From Acidobacteriota bacterium (lineage in GTDB: Bacteria > Acidobacteriota > Blastocatellia > Pyrinomonadales > Pyrinomonadaceae), in contig QHXQ01000051.1 of assembly GCA_003223935.1 (NCBI GenBank), positions 1 to 64,000 on the forward strand: 64,000 bases of DNA, in the 5' to 3' direction. The translations under genes were made by a program, and so were the position numbers. Position 1 is the stretch's first letter; each line of letters starts with the position of its first letter. Positions 9,476 through 21,995 of this stretch are shown in pieces. The notes under the pieces were generated by a model. The model was not told where the DNA came from, ran no database searches, and saw nothing but the letters and a program-made list of their open reading frames with translations.

Positions 9476-12400
9476 ATGCACATCAAAGACACTCTCCCCG
9501 AACTGTATAAGATTCGCCGGCCGCTGAAAGTAGAGGATGTGCGCAAGCGTTTGGCGGAGAAGCAGGGCAAGGAGTATTGGCGCAGTCTCGAAGAGTTGGC
9601 CGCATCAGACGAGTTCGAGGAGTTGCTGCATCGAGAGTTTCCGCGTCAAGCGGGCGAGTGGGACGACCCCGTAGGGCGGCGCAAGTTTCTGAAGGTCATG
9701 GGCGCGTCGCTGGCGCTCGCGGGGTTATCGGCTTGCGTCTATCAGCCGCCCGAAACCATCGTCCCTTACGTGCGCCAGCCCGAAGAGGAAGTACCGGGCA
9801 AGCCTCTGTTCTTCGCCACCGCGATGCCACACGCGAAGGGCGCGACCGGTCTGCTTGTACGCAGCAACGAAGGTCGCCCGACGCACGTCGAAGGGAACGA
9901 GATGCACCCCGGCAATCTCGGCGCGACCGACATCTTCTCCATCGCTTCAATCCTGACACTCTACGATCCAGACCGCTCGCAGACGATCCAAAATCGCGGC
10001 GACACGCGCCCCTACACAGCCTTCCTCGCAGACGTGCGCACCGCCCTCGACACACTGAAAACCAAACAGGGCGCAGGGCTGCGCTTCTTAACCGAGACCG
10101 TCACGTCGCCCTCGGTCGCGGCGCTGCTCAATCAGATTTTGAAGGCTCTGCCGCAGGCGCGTTGGCACAACTTCGAGCCGGTCGGCGACGGGGCGGCGAT
10201 GGCCGGCGCGCGCCTCGCGTTCGGCCAAGCCGTCAACACCATCTATCGCTTCGACCGCGCCGACCGCGTGCTCGCGCTCGACTCCGATTTTCTTGCCGCC
10301 ACGCCCGGCAACCTACGCTACGCGCGCGACTTCATCGAGAAGCGCCGCGTCCTCGCAGGCAAGGCGGAGATGAACCGGCTCTACGCCGTCGAAACGACGC
10401 CGACGAACACAGGCGCGAAGGCCGATCATCGCTTCGCCGTCAAGCCGAGTGAGTTAGAAACGTTCGCGCGTGCGCTCGCTCCCATGCTCAATGTGAAAGG
10501 CATCACTGCACCGAGCGGCTCTGTGCCGCACGCCGATAAGCTGCAAGCGATTGCCAAAGACCTGCAAAGCGCGCGCGGTAAATCAATCGTGATTCCGGGC
10601 GATTATGCGCCGCCCGTCATTCATGCGCTGGCGCACGCGATGAACGACGCGCTCGGCAACGTCGGGCAAACAGTCGTCTATACCGATCCGATTGCGTTCG
10701 GGCCAAACGATCAGTTGACCGATCAGATCGAAGACTTGCGCGCGCTCGTCAACGACATAGACGCCGGTCAAGTCGAGATGCTGATCATCGTCGGCGGCAA
10801 TCCGGTCTATAACGCGCCGGCCGATTTTCAGTTCCGCGAGCGTTTGAAGAAGCTGAACGAGCAGAAGAAGCTGACCGCGCATTTGGGTCTCCATTTCGAC
10901 GAGACTTCCGAATGGTGTCTGTGGCACGTGCCCGAAGCGCACTTCCTCGAAGCATGGGGCGATGCACGCGCCTACGACGGCACGGTCTCGATCATGCAAC
11001 CGCTCATCGCGCCGCTCTATCGCGGGCGTAGCGCACTCGAATTCTTGACCGCCTTCACCGACACACCCGAAAAGAGCGGCTACGACCTATTGCGCGACTA
11101 CTGGCGCACGCAGCCACAGATGTCCGGCGACTTCGAGCACACTTGGCGACGCGCGGTTCACGACGGCATCATCGCGGGCACGGCGGCGAAAGAGAAGACG
11201 GTCGCGCTCAACACCAACTGGGCGAGTCAGCCCGCAGCCGCGAGCGCGCAGACGACGGGCGGCGGTCAGTTCGAGATCGTCTTTCGTCCAGACCCGTCCA
11301 TCTACGACGGGCGACACGCGAATAACGGCTGGCTGCAAGAGTTGCCGAAGCCTCTGACGAAGTTGTGTTGGGACAACGCGGCGCTCGTCAGCCCAACGAC
11401 CGCGCGGCAACTCTTCAATCTCGGCAGCGAAGAGGCGACTGCGACCTACAAGGGCATCGAGTACATGGCTCCGGTCATCAAGCTGAGCTTTCGCAATCAG
11501 ACGATCAACGCGCCGGTCTTCATCATGGCGGGGCAGCCCGATGGCGTCGTCACGTTGCATCTCGGCTACGGACGCACGCGCGTCGGGCGCGTCGGCGCGG
11601 GCACGACGCAGCAGCCCGTCGGCTTCAACGCCTACGCCTTGCGCTTCGCCGATGCGCCTTGGTACGCCGCAGGCGCAGACGTGAAAACAACCGGCGACAC
11701 GTATCAACTCGTCGGCACGCAACTCCATTTCAATATGGAAGGGCGCGACATCGTCATCTCCAAGACGCTCGACGAGTACCTGCACCACCCGAATGAGAAA
11801 CCGGAGATCGTGCGCGAGGGCGCGAGCACGCAACCCGAAGAAGGGACGACGCGCCCGCTCGGTGAAGGCATCGGCACGGAGAAGCACGAAGAGCCGGGGC
11901 CGAACGACACGCTCTACACAGGTTTCTCTTACAACGGCTACAAATGGGGCATGGTGATTGACACGACCGCGTGCGTCGGTTGCAACTCGTGCATCATCGC
12001 TTGTCAATCGGAGAACAACATTCCGGTCGTCGGCAAAGAACAGGTCGCGCGCCGCCGCGAGATGCACTGGCTCAGAGTTGATGCTTACTTCAAAGGTCTG
12101 GCTGAAAATCCCGATGGTGTTTACTTCATGCCCGTGCCTTGCATGCACTGCGAGAACGCGCCGTGCGAGCCGGTCTGTCCGGTGAACGCGACCGTGCACG
12201 ACGCCGAAGGCACGAACAACATGGTCTATAACCGTTGCGTCGGCACGCGCTATTGCTCGAACAACTGTCCGTACAAGGTGCGCCGCTTCAACTTCCTGCT
12301 CTTCCAAGATTGGACGACGCCCTCTCTGAAGTTGATGCGCAACCCGGAAGTCTCTGTGCGCTCGCGCGGCGTGATGGAGAAATGCACCTACTGCATCCAG

Positions 12401-12658
12401 CGCATCCAGAACGCGAAGATTGATTCGGAGCGCGAGAACGGGCGGCAAGTGCGCGACGGCGAGATCGTCACGGCTTGTCAATCGTCTTGTCCGACCAATG
12501 CGATCATCTTCGGCAACCTAAACGATCAGGCGAGCGGCGTCTCGAAATGGCAACGTGAGCCGCGCAACTACTCTCTGCTCGCGGAACTGAACACGCGCCC
12601 GCGCACGACTTATCTGTCGGCCTTGCGCAACCCGAACCCGGAGATTCAAGGGACTTAA
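9476..12658 (+). CDS. actB: Alternative Complex III subunit ActB (molybdopterin oxidoreductase-like domain fused to Fe-S ferredoxin domain)
   Basis: Tat-like [68 protein letters not shown] cluster motifs. Confidence 0.93.
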   Translation: MHIKDTLPELYKIRRPLKVEDVRKRLAEKQGKEYWRSLEELAASDEFEELLHREFPRQAGEWDDPVGRRKFLKVMGASLALAGLSACVYQPPETIVPYVRQPEEEVPGKPLFFATAMPHAKGATGLLVRSNEGRPTHVEGNEMHPGNLGATDIFSIASILTLYDPDRSQTIQNRGDTRPYTAFLADVRTALDTLKTKQGAGLRFLTETVTSPSVAALLNQILKALPQARWHNFEPVGDGAAMAGARLAFGQAVNTIYRFDRADRVLALDSDFLAATPGNLRYARDFIEKRRVLAGKAEMNRLYAVETTPTNTGAKADHRFAVKPSELETFARALAPMLNVKGITAPSGSVPHADKLQAIAKDLQSARGKSIVIPGDYAPPVIHALAHAMNDALGNVGQTVVYTDPIAFGPNDQLTDQIEDLRALVNDIDAGQVEMLIIVGGNPVYNAPADFQFRERLKKLNEQKKLTAHLGLHFDETSEWCLWHVPEAHFLEAWGDARAYDGTVSIMQPLIAPLYRGRSALEFLTAFTDTPEKSGYDLLRDYWRTQPQMSGDFEHTWRRAVHDGIIAGTAAKEKTVALNTNWASQPAAASAQTTGGGQFEIVFRPDPSIYDGRHANNGWLQELPKPLTKLCWDNAALVSPTTARQLFNLGSEEATATYKGIEYMAPVIKLSFRNQTINAPVFIMAGQPDGVVTLHLGYGRTRVGRVGAGTTQQPVGFNAYALRFADAPWYAAGADVKTTGDTYQLVGTQLHFNMEGRDIVISKTLDEYLHHPNEKPEIVREGASTQPEEGTTRPLGEGIGTEKHEEPGPNDTLYTGFSYNGYKWGMVIDTTACVGCNSCIIACQSENNIPVVGKEQVARRREMHWLRVDAYFKGLAENPDGVYFMPVPCMHCENAPCEPVCPVNATVHDAEGTNNMVYNRCVGTRYCSNNCPYKVRRFNFLLFQDWTTPSLKLMRNPEVSVRSRGVMEKCTYCIQRIQNAKIDSERENGRQVRDGEIVTACQSSCPTNAIIFGNLNDQASGVSKWQREPRNYSLLAELNTRPRTTYLSALRNPNPEIQGT

Positions 12659-12661
12659 ATT

Positions 12662-14058
<1,397 letters not shown>

Positions 14059-14062
<4 letters not shown>

Positions 14063-14607
14063 AGCAACGTAAGGAGCGGCCACCGTTCTATGGTTTAATG
14101 GCCGAGTTCGACAATCCGACCGATGTGGTCGCCGCCACGCGCCGCACGTATGAAGCAGGCTACCGGCGCATTGACGCCTTCTCGCCCTATCCGATTGAAG
14201 AGTTGTCGGAGGCGCTCGGTGCGTTCGGTGTGAAGATGCCGCGCATCGTGCTCGCGGGCGGCATCTTCGGTCTCGTCGGCGGCTTTATGATGCAATGGTA
14301 TCTGTCGGTCATTAACTACCCTTTGAACATCGGCGGCAAGCCCTTGAATAGTTGGCCGGCGTTTATTCCGATCACGTTTGAGGTGACCGTTTTGTGTGCC
14401 GCGCTCGCAGGGATTCTCGGCATGCTCGCCCTAAACGGTCTGCCTGAACCTTATCATCCGGTCTTCAACACGCCGAACTTCGCGCTCGCCTCGCGCGACC
14501 GCTTCTTCCTGCTGGTAGAAGCGCGCGACGCTAAATTTGATCACGCACAGACGGCGGAGTTCTTGCGCAGCTTGGGGCCGCGAGAGGTGACAGATGTGGA
14601 ATATTGA
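14059..14607 (+). CDS. actD: Alternative Complex III subunit ActD (DUF3341)
   Basis: FYGLMAEFDNPTDVVAATRRTYEAGYRRIDAFSPYPIEEL; ATGA overlap with actC. Confidence 0.92.
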
Positions 14608-15457
14608 GAAAAGCAGAAGGCAGAAGGCAGTAGGCAGAAAGCAGAAGGCGGAAAGCGGCCGGCCGTTATGGCTCGCGCGCCGCCCCGTTGTTATCTGCTT
14701 ACTGCTTACCGCTTTCTGCCTACTGCCTTCTGCTTGCCGGCAAGACATGCAGGATCAGCCGCGCTACAACGCTTATCGGGCGAGCACGACGTTCAGCGAT
14801 GGCGCGTCGGCGCGACCTTTGGTCGAGGGTACGATCCCGCGCGGTTGGTTGCGCGAGGACGAGTTGTACTACACGGGCAAGATGAGCGGCGCGCAAGCGC
14901 GCGCACAAGCCGGCGCAACAAGCACGGCGCAAGCGACCACACCGAACATGCAGGGCAACACGAGCAGCCAACCTTCGGGCGGCAGTGTCACGAATGTGAG
15001 CGGTAACAATGCGGGCGGCAATCTGGGGACGCAACAGGGCGGGCCGGGCAACGCGGCGGCGCAGCAGGACGCGACCATGTTTCCGTTTCCTATCACTCAA
15101 GATGTACTGACGCGCGGGCAGCAGCGTTACAACATCTATTGCTCGATGTGTCATGGCATGACCGGCTATGGCGACGGCATGATCGTGCGGCGCGGTTTTC
15201 GTCGGCCGCCTTCATATCACGATGAGCGTCTGCGCGCTGCGCCGGTCGGCCACTTCTTCGACGTAATCACGAACGGCTGGGGCGCGATGCCCGACTACGC
15301 GGCACAGATTCCGGTGCAGGATCGTTGGGCGATCATCGCTTACGTGCGCGCGCTGCAACTGAGCCAGCAGGTGAACAAGAGCGAAGTGCCGCCGGAGAAG
15401 TTGAATCAACCGCAGGGCGGTGGCGGTCAGACCGAAGGCGGAGGTGAGCGACACTGA
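14594..15457 (+). CDS. actE: Alternative Complex III subunit ActE, monoheme cytochrome c lipoprotein
   Basis: CRQDMQDQPRYNAYRAS, YCSMCHGMTGYGDGM heme motif; overlaps actD stop. Confidence 0.9.
   Translation: MWNIEKSRRQKAVGRKQKAESGRPLWLARRPVVICLLLTAFCLLPSACRQDMQDQPRYNAYRASTTFSDGASARPLVEGTIPRGWLREDELYYTGKMSGAQARAQAGATSTAQATTPNMQGNTSSQPSGGSVTNVSGNNAGGNLGTQQGGPGNAAAQQDATMFPFPITQDVLTRGQQRYNIYCSMCHGMTGYGDGMIVRRGFRRPPSYHDERLRAAPVGHFFDVITNGWGAMPDYAAQIPVQDRWAIIAYVRALQLSQQVNKSEVPPEKLNQPQGGGGQTEGGGERH
14611..14735. repeat. Period-7 GCAGAAG-type inverted repeat within the actE 5' coding region
   Basis: Left arm gcagaaggcagaaggcagtaggcagaaagcagaaggcggaaagc, right arm ctgcttactgcttaccgctttctgcctactgccttctgc; 23-nt exact complement gctttctgcctactgccttctgc. 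Confidence 0.85.
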
Positions 15458-16749
15458 TGGCAGCACACGCAGCACACGTGACAGACGCACGCAGCTACAC
15501 GCCGCCCGCCGCGCTTGACAGGTTGGCGGGCACGAGCCTACTCGTCGGTCTCGCCGGTCTCATCTTGCTCGTCATCGGCGGCGCTCTGAGCGCGCTCCAC
15601 GTGTTGCCCTTCGATCTGTCACACGCTTTCCGCGCTTACTTGCTCGGCTACGTCTTTTGGACGGGCATCTCGGTCGGCTCGATGGCGATCATGATGCTGC
15701 ACCACCTGTCGGGCGGCGGTTGGGGCGTCGTGCTGCGGCGCATCTTTGAAGCGGCGACGCGCGTGCTGCCGCTCATGTTCGTGCTGTTCATCCCCATCGC
15801 GCTCGGCATGTACTTCAGTAAATTGTATCCATGGACAATGCCGCAAGTCGTAGCGGAGAGCCACGCGGTCGCGCACAAACATGCGCTCTATCTCAACGCG
15901 CCGTTGTTTCTGCTCCGTTGGGTCTTCTACTTCGCCGTCTGGATCGGGCTGACAGTTCTGCTGAACAAGTGGTCGCTCGAACAGGACACGACGACCGACC
16001 CGCGTCTGCGTCGTTTGTTGAAGGATCGCATGCAGAACGTGAGCGGCCCCGGCATCGTCTTGTTCGGTTTGACCGTGACGTTCGCCGCGATTGATTGGTT
16101 GATGACGCTTGAGCCTGAATGGTTCTCGACCATCTGGGGTTTGCTCATCATGGTGGGTTGGGGCTTGACGGCGCTTGCGTTCGCCATCTGCATCGAGTCT
16201 TACTTCGTCTTAAACAACGCGCGTCTGGGCGAGGTCTATCAACCGCGCCACCTGCACGATCACGGCAAACTGCTGCTCGCCTTCGTGATGATCTGGGCTT
16301 ACTTCTCGCTCTCGCAGTTCTTGATCATCTGGTCGGGCAATCTGCCGGAAGAGATCACTTGGTATCTGCACCGCTTGCGGAGCGGCTGGCAATACGTGGC
16401 GCTCTTCGTCGTGCTGTTCCACTTCGCGCTGCCGTTCGTCATCTTGCTGTCGGCGAACCTGAAGAAGCGTGCGGGCCAACTGATCTTGGTCGCGCTGCTC
16501 GTCTTGGGTGCGCGCATCATCGATCTGTTCTGGTTGATCGCGCCGACCCACATCGTCTTTCCCGGCGCGCAGGGAGCGACGGCGGGCGCGGCGCGCGTCA
16601 TCGCTTACGCGCTCTACTTCATCGCGCCCTTCGGCGTCGGCGGCGTGTGGCTCTGGTACTTCGCGCGCCAACTAAAGACGCGCCCGCTCTTGCCGCTCGG
16701 CGATGAAGGATTAGAGAACGCGCTCGAACAAATACATGGACATCATTGA
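15457..16749 (+). CDS. actF: Alternative Complex III subunit ActF (quinol:cytochrome c oxidoreductase membrane subunit)
   Basis: NrfD-like multi-TM protein directly after actE. Confidence 0.9.
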   Translation: MAAHAAHVTDARSYTPPAALDRLAGTSLLVGLAGLILLVIGGALSALHVLPFDLSHAFRAYLLGYVFWTGISVGSMAIMMLHHLSGGGWGVVLRRIFEAATRVLPLMFVLFIPIALGMYFSKLYPWTMPQVVAESHAVAHKHALYLNAPLFLLRWVFYFAVWIGLTVLLNKWSLEQDTTTDPRLRRLLKDRMQNVSGPGIVLFGLTVTFAAIDWLMTLEPEWFSTIWGLLIMVGWGLTALAFAICIESYFVLNNARLGEVYQPRHLHDHGKLLLAFVMIWAYFSLSQFLIIWSGNLPEEITWYLHRLRSGWQYVALFVVLFHFALPFVILLSANLKKRAGQLILVALLVLGARIIDLFWLIAPTHIVFPGAQGATAGAARVIAYALYFIAPFGVGGVWLWYFARQLKTRPLLPLGDEGLENALEQIHGHH

Positions 16750-16822
16750 CAAGATGAAGGGCACAGGGCGGAAGTCAAAGATGGTTTGAGCGTGATTGAG
16801 ACGTTGAAGAGGTGAATTTGAG

Positions 16823-17413
16823 ATGGCAGTCTTTGGACGAAAAGTGCATGTGACGGAGACGCCGGACGTGCGACACATCACGAACCCGGACGTGATGCAC
16901 GAAGAGTCGGACGTGAGCGTCAAGGGCGTCGCGTTGTTTGTCTTCGGACTAGGCGTCTTCGGCCTCATCACGTGCGGGGTGATATACGCCCTGTTTTGGT
17001 ATTTCGATGTGCGCGAGACGCATAAAGCGGAGAAAGAGTTTCATAGCCCGATGGCGCGCCTGCCGGAAGAACGCCAACCACCGGCCGGCATTCCGCACTT
17101 GCAAGGCGCGCCCGGCGACCGTGCGCTCGACGCGCCCGACACGAAAGACCCGCGCTACGATCTGCAATTGAAACCGCCCGACGAGGAGGGGAAACTGCTG
17201 CGCCAAAAATACGATTGGGATTTAACGCACTACGGTCAGCCCGATCCATCCACAGGCATGGTGCGCGTGCCGATAGATGATGCGATGCAGCGGCTCTTGC
17301 AAAAGGGCTTGCCTGCGCGACCGGCGCAGCCCGGCGACCCATCCGTCATCGGCGGCATGGATGTGCCTTCATATGCGAGCGCAGGGCGACAGACGGAGAA
17401 GCGGGATCAGTAG
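16823..17413 (+). CDS. Uncharacterised single-TM protein in ACIII-caa3 operon
   Basis: One TM (VKGVALFVFGLGVFGLITCGVIYALFWYF) plus ..KLLRQKYDWDLTHYGQPDPSTGMVRVPIDDAMQRLLQKGLPAR; SD gaggtgaatttgag. Confidence 0.8.
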   Translation: MAVFGRKVHVTETPDVRHITNPDVMHEESDVSVKGVALFVFGLGVFGLITCGVIYALFWYFDVRETHKAEKEFHSPMARLPEERQPPAGIPHLQGAPGDRALDAPDTKDPRYDLQLKPPDEEGKLLRQKYDWDLTHYGQPDPSTGMVRVPIDDAMQRLLQKGLPARPAQPGDPSVIGGMDVPSYASAGRQTEKRDQ

Positions 17414-17545
17414 GCAGAAAGCAGAAGGCAGAAAACAGATGATGATTGGCCGGCGCGACAGCAACAAGAATAGGTGGGCAAGCAGGCGCTGCCTACTGCC
17501 TACTGCCTATTGCCTACTGCTTTTGGCCTACTGCCTGCTGCCTAC
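17409..17545. repeat. Period-7 GCAGTAG/CTGCCTA inverted repeat across the orf16823-sco1 junction
   Basis: Left arm cagtaggcagaaagcagaaggcagaaaacag, right arm ctgcctactgcctactgcctattgcctactgcttttggcctactgcctgctgcctactg. Confidence 0.85.
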
Positions 17546-18359
17546 TGTTGTTCATGCACAGTACGCGCAGCCGCCGGTGCGGACGGCGACGACGAGCAGC
17601 GCCGCCGCGCCGATCTTGAAGGACATACGCATCGAGCAACATCTGGGTGGACAACTGCCTCTGGATGCGACGTTCCAAGACGAAGCGGGACAGACGGTCA
17701 AGCTCGGCGATTATTTTAATCGGCAGCGACCCGTCGTCGTCGCGCTCGTCTATTACAACTGCCCGATGTTGTGCAATCAAATCTTGGCCGGTCTGATCGG
17801 GAGTCTGCGCGACGTGCACCTCGATCCCGGGCGCGATTTCGATGTGGTCGTCGTCAGCTTCGACGCGCGCGAAGGGCCACAAGACGCGCAGAAGAAAAAG
17901 AAACTCGTCATGGGCGATTATCGCCGCCCCGAGACGGCCGCCGGTTGGCATTTTCTGACGGGCGAGAAAAGTTCGATTGATGCGGTCGCGGATGCTATCG
18001 GTTTTCGCTACGCCTTCGACGCGCAGACCAATCAGTTCGCGCATGCGAGCGGCATCATGGTCGCGACGCCGCAAGGAAAGTTGTCGCACTATTTTTACGG
18101 CATTGAGTATCAGCCGAAAGATTTGCGGCTCGGCTTGGTCGAAGCGTCCGCAAATAAGATCGGCTCGGCCGTAGATCAATTGCTGCTCTATTGCTACCAC
18201 TACGACCCGGAGACGGGCCGCTACGGCCCCACGATCATGAACATCCTGCGGCTCGCCGGCATCGTCACCGTATTTGCGCTCGTGGCTTTAATCCTGTGCT
18301 TGCGCCGCTACAAGCCGCGCCCGCAAGACGCGGCCGCAGCAGGAGGGACGACCCTTTAA
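17439..18359 (+). CDS. SCO1/SenC family copper chaperone
   Basis: YYNCPMLCNQILAGL (CPxxC), DFDVVVVSFDAREGP, conserved FAHASGIMVATPQGKLSHYFYG; start placed at in-frame ATG 17439. Confidence 0.9.
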   Translation: MMIGRRDSNKNRWASRRCLLPTAYCLLLLAYCLLPTVVHAQYAQPPVRTATTSSAAAPILKDIRIEQHLGGQLPLDATFQDEAGQTVKLGDYFNRQRPVVVALVYYNCPMLCNQILAGLIGSLRDVHLDPGRDFDVVVVSFDAREGPQDAQKKKKLVMGDYRRPETAAGWHFLTGEKSSIDAVADAIGFRYAFDAQTNQFAHASGIMVATPQGKLSHYFYGIEYQPKDLRLGLVEASANKIGSAVDQLLLYCYHYDPETGRYGPTIMNILRLAGIVTVFALVALILCLRRYKPRPQDAAAAGGTTL

Positions 18360-18362
18360 GCT

Positions 18363-19454
18363 ATGCAGATTCCTTTGCCAAAGATCGATCTGCCGCGTCT
18401 GCCGTTCACGCCCGAACAGGCTTCAACCATCGCCGGGCACGTGGACGCGCTCTATCTCTACCTGATCCTGATCACGCTCTTCTTCTCCATCCTTGTCGTG
18501 GTGTTGATCTTCTACTTCGCGGTCAGGTACAGGCGGCGCACGCCCGACGAAATCCCGCCGCCCGTCGAAGGCTCGCTCGTCCTTGAGACGGTCTGGACGA
18601 TCACGCCGCTCTTGATCGCGATGACGATCTTCGTCTGGGGCGCAAGCCTCTATTTCGCGCTCTACCGCCCGCCGACCGATGCGACTGAGATTTTCGTCGT
18701 CGGCAAACAGTGGATGTGGAAGTTCCAACACACCGAAGGCTTGCGCGAGATCAACGAACTGCACGTGCCCGTCGGCGCGAAAATCAAGCTGACGATGACG
18801 ACCGAAGATGTCATCCACGCTCTGGCCGTGCCCGCGTTCCGCATCCGCGCAGACGTCGTGCCCGGTCGTTATACCTATCTCTGGTTCGAGGCGACGAAGA
18901 CCGGCCGCTTCCACCTATTCTGCACCGAATACTGCGGCACGAACCATTCGGGCATGAACGGCTGGGTCGTCGTCCAAGACCCGGCCGAGTATCAGGCTTG
19001 GCTCTCAGGCGGCGCATCGGAATCACCTGCGGCGCAAGGCGAGAAGCTGTTTCAATCTTTGGGCTGCGCGTCGTGCCACAAGATGGACGTGCAGGGGCGC
19101 GGCCCCATGCTCATAGGTCTCTATGGCAAGCCGCAGAAACTCGACAACGGGCAAGAGGTCATCGCCGACGATGCGTACATCCGCGAGTCAATTCTCGACC
19201 CGCAGGCGAAGCGCGTGCTCGGCTTTGGCTCGGTGATCGCTTACATTCATTCGCTCGCCGCGCCGCAAGGTGGCGGCACGGCGAACACGGCCGCGCCCGC
19301 AAGCGGTTCAACGACGACGAGCGGCATCGCGCCCGACACGCAAAGGTCAAACCCTGTCGGCCCAACTTCGCCGCGCACACAACGCAACACAGGCGGCGCA
19401 ATGCAACCGGCGAACGCGAACGCCAATACGCCGCGCGGCACTCCACCGCCCTAG
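18363..19454 (+). CDS. coxB: Cytochrome c oxidase subunit II with fused cytochrome c domain (caa3 type)
   Basis: Two TMs, [26 protein letters not shown] CuA motif, CASCHK heme motif. Confidence 0.93.
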   Translation: MQIPLPKIDLPRLPFTPEQASTIAGHVDALYLYLILITLFFSILVVVLIFYFAVRYRRRTPDEIPPPVEGSLVLETVWTITPLLIAMTIFVWGASLYFALYRPPTDATEIFVVGKQWMWKFQHTEGLREINELHVPVGAKIKLTMTTEDVIHALAVPAFRIRADVVPGRYTYLWFEATKTGRFHLFCTEYCGTNHSGMNGWVVVQDPAEYQAWLSGGASESPAAQGEKLFQSLGCASCHKMDVQGRGPMLIGLYGKPQKLDNGQEVIADDAYIRESILDPQAKRVLGFGSVIAYIHSLAAPQGGGTANTAAPASGSTTTSGIAPDTQRSNPVGPTSPRTQRNTGGAMQPANANANTPRGTPPP

Positions 19455-19513
19455 TTGACGTTCGAGCTTGACGAGCACGTACAGATTTTCAGTCAGTCAT
19501 CCATCGAGGCATC

Positions 19514-21259
19514 ATGAGCGCAGCAGATACACCGATTGACCCTTTGAATCCGGTCATGCCCGACCCGTCGGCGCTGCCGGCCGATTCGCCGGAGTGGCGC
19601 GTCAAGTTTCCGCACGTCAACTACATCAACGCGCACTACGGCATCAAGTCGTGGCTGTTGACGAAAGATCACAAGCGCATCGCGCTGCTCTATCTCGCGT
19701 CGGTCACGGTCTTCTTCGCTTTGGGCGGCGCATACGCCATCGCGATCCGGCTGGAACTGTTGACCCCACCGGGCGACTTCGTCCAAGCGCACACTTATAA
19801 CAAGCTGTTCACGCAGCACGGGATCATCATGATCTTCTTCTTCCTGATCCCTTCGATCCCGGCCGTGCTTGGCAACTTCCTTGTGCCCCTGATGATCGGC
19901 GCGAAGGATTTGGCCTTCCCGCGCATCAACTTGCTCAGTTGGTACATCTACATAGCCGGCGCGCTCTTCACCATCTGGGCGCTCTTGAACGGCGGCATTG
20001 ATACGGGCTGGACGTTCTACGTGCCTTACAGCACTTCATTCTCGAACACTTACGTCGTCGTCGCGGGCCTCGGCATCTTCATCACCGGCTTCTCTTCGAT
20101 CCTGACGGGCCTCAATTTCATCGTCACGATCCACACAATGCGCGCGCCCGGCATGACTTGGTTTCGCCTGCCGCTCTTCATCTGGTCAACTTACGCGACC
20201 AGCCTGATCATGGTCTTGGGCACGCCGGTCATCGCGATTACGATCCTGCTTGTTGCGCTCGAACGACTCGCGCATATCGGCATCTTCGATCCGCGTCTGG
20301 GCGGCGATCCAGTCTTGTTTCAACACATGTTCTGGTTCTACTCGCACCCGGCCGTCTATATCATGGTCTTGCCGAGCATGGGTGTGGTGAGCGAGATCGT
20401 GGCCACGTTCTCGCGCAAGAATATCTTCGGCTATTCGTTCGTCGCGTTTTCCAGTCTGGCGATTGCGATCTTCGGCTTTCTCGTCTGGGGCCATCACATG
20501 TTCACGTCGAGCCAGTCTGTCTATGCCAGCATGATCTTCTCGTTCGTCAGCTTCGCCGTGGCGATTCCCTCGGCCGTCAAAGTCTTCAATTGGACGGCGA
20601 CGCTCTACAAGGGTTCGATCTCATACGACACGCCGATGCTCTACGCCTTGGGCTTCATCGGTCTGTTCACGATGGGCGGTCTCACAGGTCTCTTCCTTGC
20701 TGCGCTCGGCATGGACGTGCACCTGACCGACACCTACTTCATCGTCGCACACTTCCACTACATCATGGTCGGCGGCGCGTTGATGGGCTACATGGGCGGC
20801 TTGCACTATTGGTGGCCGAAGATCACGGGCCGGCTCTACCCGGAAGGCTGGGGCCGCTTCTCTGCGCTGGTCATCTTCGTCGGCTTCAACCTGACGTTCT
20901 TCCCACTCTTTCTTGCGGGCTACATGGGCATGCCGCGCCGCTACCACGCCTACGCGGAAGAGTTTCAAGTCTTGAATGTGATGAGCACGGCGGGCGCTTC
21001 AATTCTCGGCTTCGGCTTGTTGATTCCGGGCATCTATTTTCTCTGGTCTATGCGCTACGGCAAGTTCGCCGCGCCGAACCCTTGGCCCGCCACCGGCCTT
21101 GAGTGGCGCACGCTCTCGCCGCCGCCGACCGAGAACTTTGCCAGTACGCCCATCGTTACTTGGGAGGCTTACGAGTTCCGGCCCATTGAGGAGATGGAAG
21201 TAATCGGGCCGGCCCCCGAACAGTCTTCACGGCCGGTGCCGGGCTTGACGACCACTTGA
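19514..21259 (+). CDS. coxA: Cytochrome c oxidase subunit I
   Basis: [57 protein letters not shown]. Confidence 0.95.
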   Translation: MSAADTPIDPLNPVMPDPSALPADSPEWRVKFPHVNYINAHYGIKSWLLTKDHKRIALLYLASVTVFFALGGAYAIAIRLELLTPPGDFVQAHTYNKLFTQHGIIMIFFFLIPSIPAVLGNFLVPLMIGAKDLAFPRINLLSWYIYIAGALFTIWALLNGGIDTGWTFYVPYSTSFSNTYVVVAGLGIFITGFSSILTGLNFIVTIHTMRAPGMTWFRLPLFIWSTYATSLIMVLGTPVIAITILLVALERLAHIGIFDPRLGGDPVLFQHMFWFYSHPAVYIMVLPSMGVVSEIVATFSRKNIFGYSFVAFSSLAIAIFGFLVWGHHMFTSSQSVYASMIFSFVSFAVAIPSAVKVFNWTATLYKGSISYDTPMLYALGFIGLFTMGGLTGLFLAALGMDVHLTDTYFIVAHFHYIMVGGALMGYMGGLHYWWPKITGRLYPEGWGRFSALVIFVGFNLTFFPLFLAGYMGMPRRYHAYAEEFQVLNVMSTAGASILGFGLLIPGIYFLWSMRYGKFAAPNPWPATGLEWRTLSPPPTENFASTPIVTWEAYEFRPIEEMEVIGPAPEQSSRPVPGLTTT

Positions 21260-21275
21260 AGGAGAAAAGACGGGG

Positions 21276-21977
21276 ATGAGTGCGGCAGACATTCATTTAA
21301 CAGACGCAGAGCAGCACGCCGCGACGGCGCTCCAGCACCACTTCGACAACATGGAGCAGCAGCGCGTGGCCGGCACGCTCGGCATGTGGGTCTTCCTCAT
21401 CACGGAGATCATGTTCTTCGGTGGGTTGTTCACGGCCTACGTGCTCTATCGCACGCTCAACGCGGCCTCGTTCGCCGCCGGCAGCAGCGGCTTGAACGTC
21501 AAGATGGGCGCAGCCAACACGGTCGTCTTGATCTGTAGCAGTCTGACGATGGCGCTCGCCGTCTTCTATGCGCAGACCGGCAGCCGCCGCATGCAGATCA
21601 TTTTCCTGCTCGTGACGTGGGCTTTGGGCGCGACCTTCCTCGTCGTTAAAGGCTTCGAGTACGCAGAGAAGTTCAGAGACAATCACGTCCCTTGGCTAAA
21701 CTTTCAGTGGGAAGGGAAGATGCCGCCGGGCGCGAGCGTGCCCAGCATACGGATGTTCTACTGGATTTATTTCGTCATGACGGGCCTCCATGCGTTTCAC
21801 ATGATCATCGGTCTCGGCATGCTCGGCTTTCTCATCTATTTCGCTTGGCGCGGGCGCTACACGCCGGAGTATCACGCGCCCGTCGAGTTGGGCGGTCTCT
21901 ATTGGCACTTCGTGGACATCGTCTGGATTTTCCTGTTCCCGTTGCTCTACTTGCTGGGCGCAAACCTGACGCACTAA
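21276..21977 (+). CDS. coxC: Cytochrome c oxidase subunit III
   Basis: [55 protein letters not shown]. Confidence 0.93.
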   Translation: MSAADIHLTDAEQHAATALQHHFDNMEQQRVAGTLGMWVFLITEIMFFGGLFTAYVLYRTLNAASFAAGSSGLNVKMGAANTVVLICSSLTMALAVFYAQTGSRRMQIIFLLVTWALGATFLVVKGFEYAEKFRDNHVPWLNFQWEGKMPPGASVPSIRMFYWIYFVMTGLHAFHMIIGLGMLGFLIYFAWRGRYTPEYHAPVELGGLYWHFVDIVWIFLFPLLYLLGANLTH

Positions 21978-21995
21978 AAAGAGGACGCGCTTTTT

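Noticed and set aside
11087-12481. 464-aa minus-strand ORF opposite actB
   Set aside because: Antisense to a well-supported conserved gene; long open antisense frames are expected in GC-rich DNA; Arg-rich low-complexity translation, no recognisable domain
14611-17545. Heptamer repeats as a CRISPR array
   Set aside because: Units are 7 nt, contiguous and without spacers; arms are inverted, not direct repeat-spacer units
20158-21102. 314-aa alternative-frame plus-strand ORF inside coxA
   Set aside because: Out-of-frame reading of coxA, R/H/L-rich, no SD
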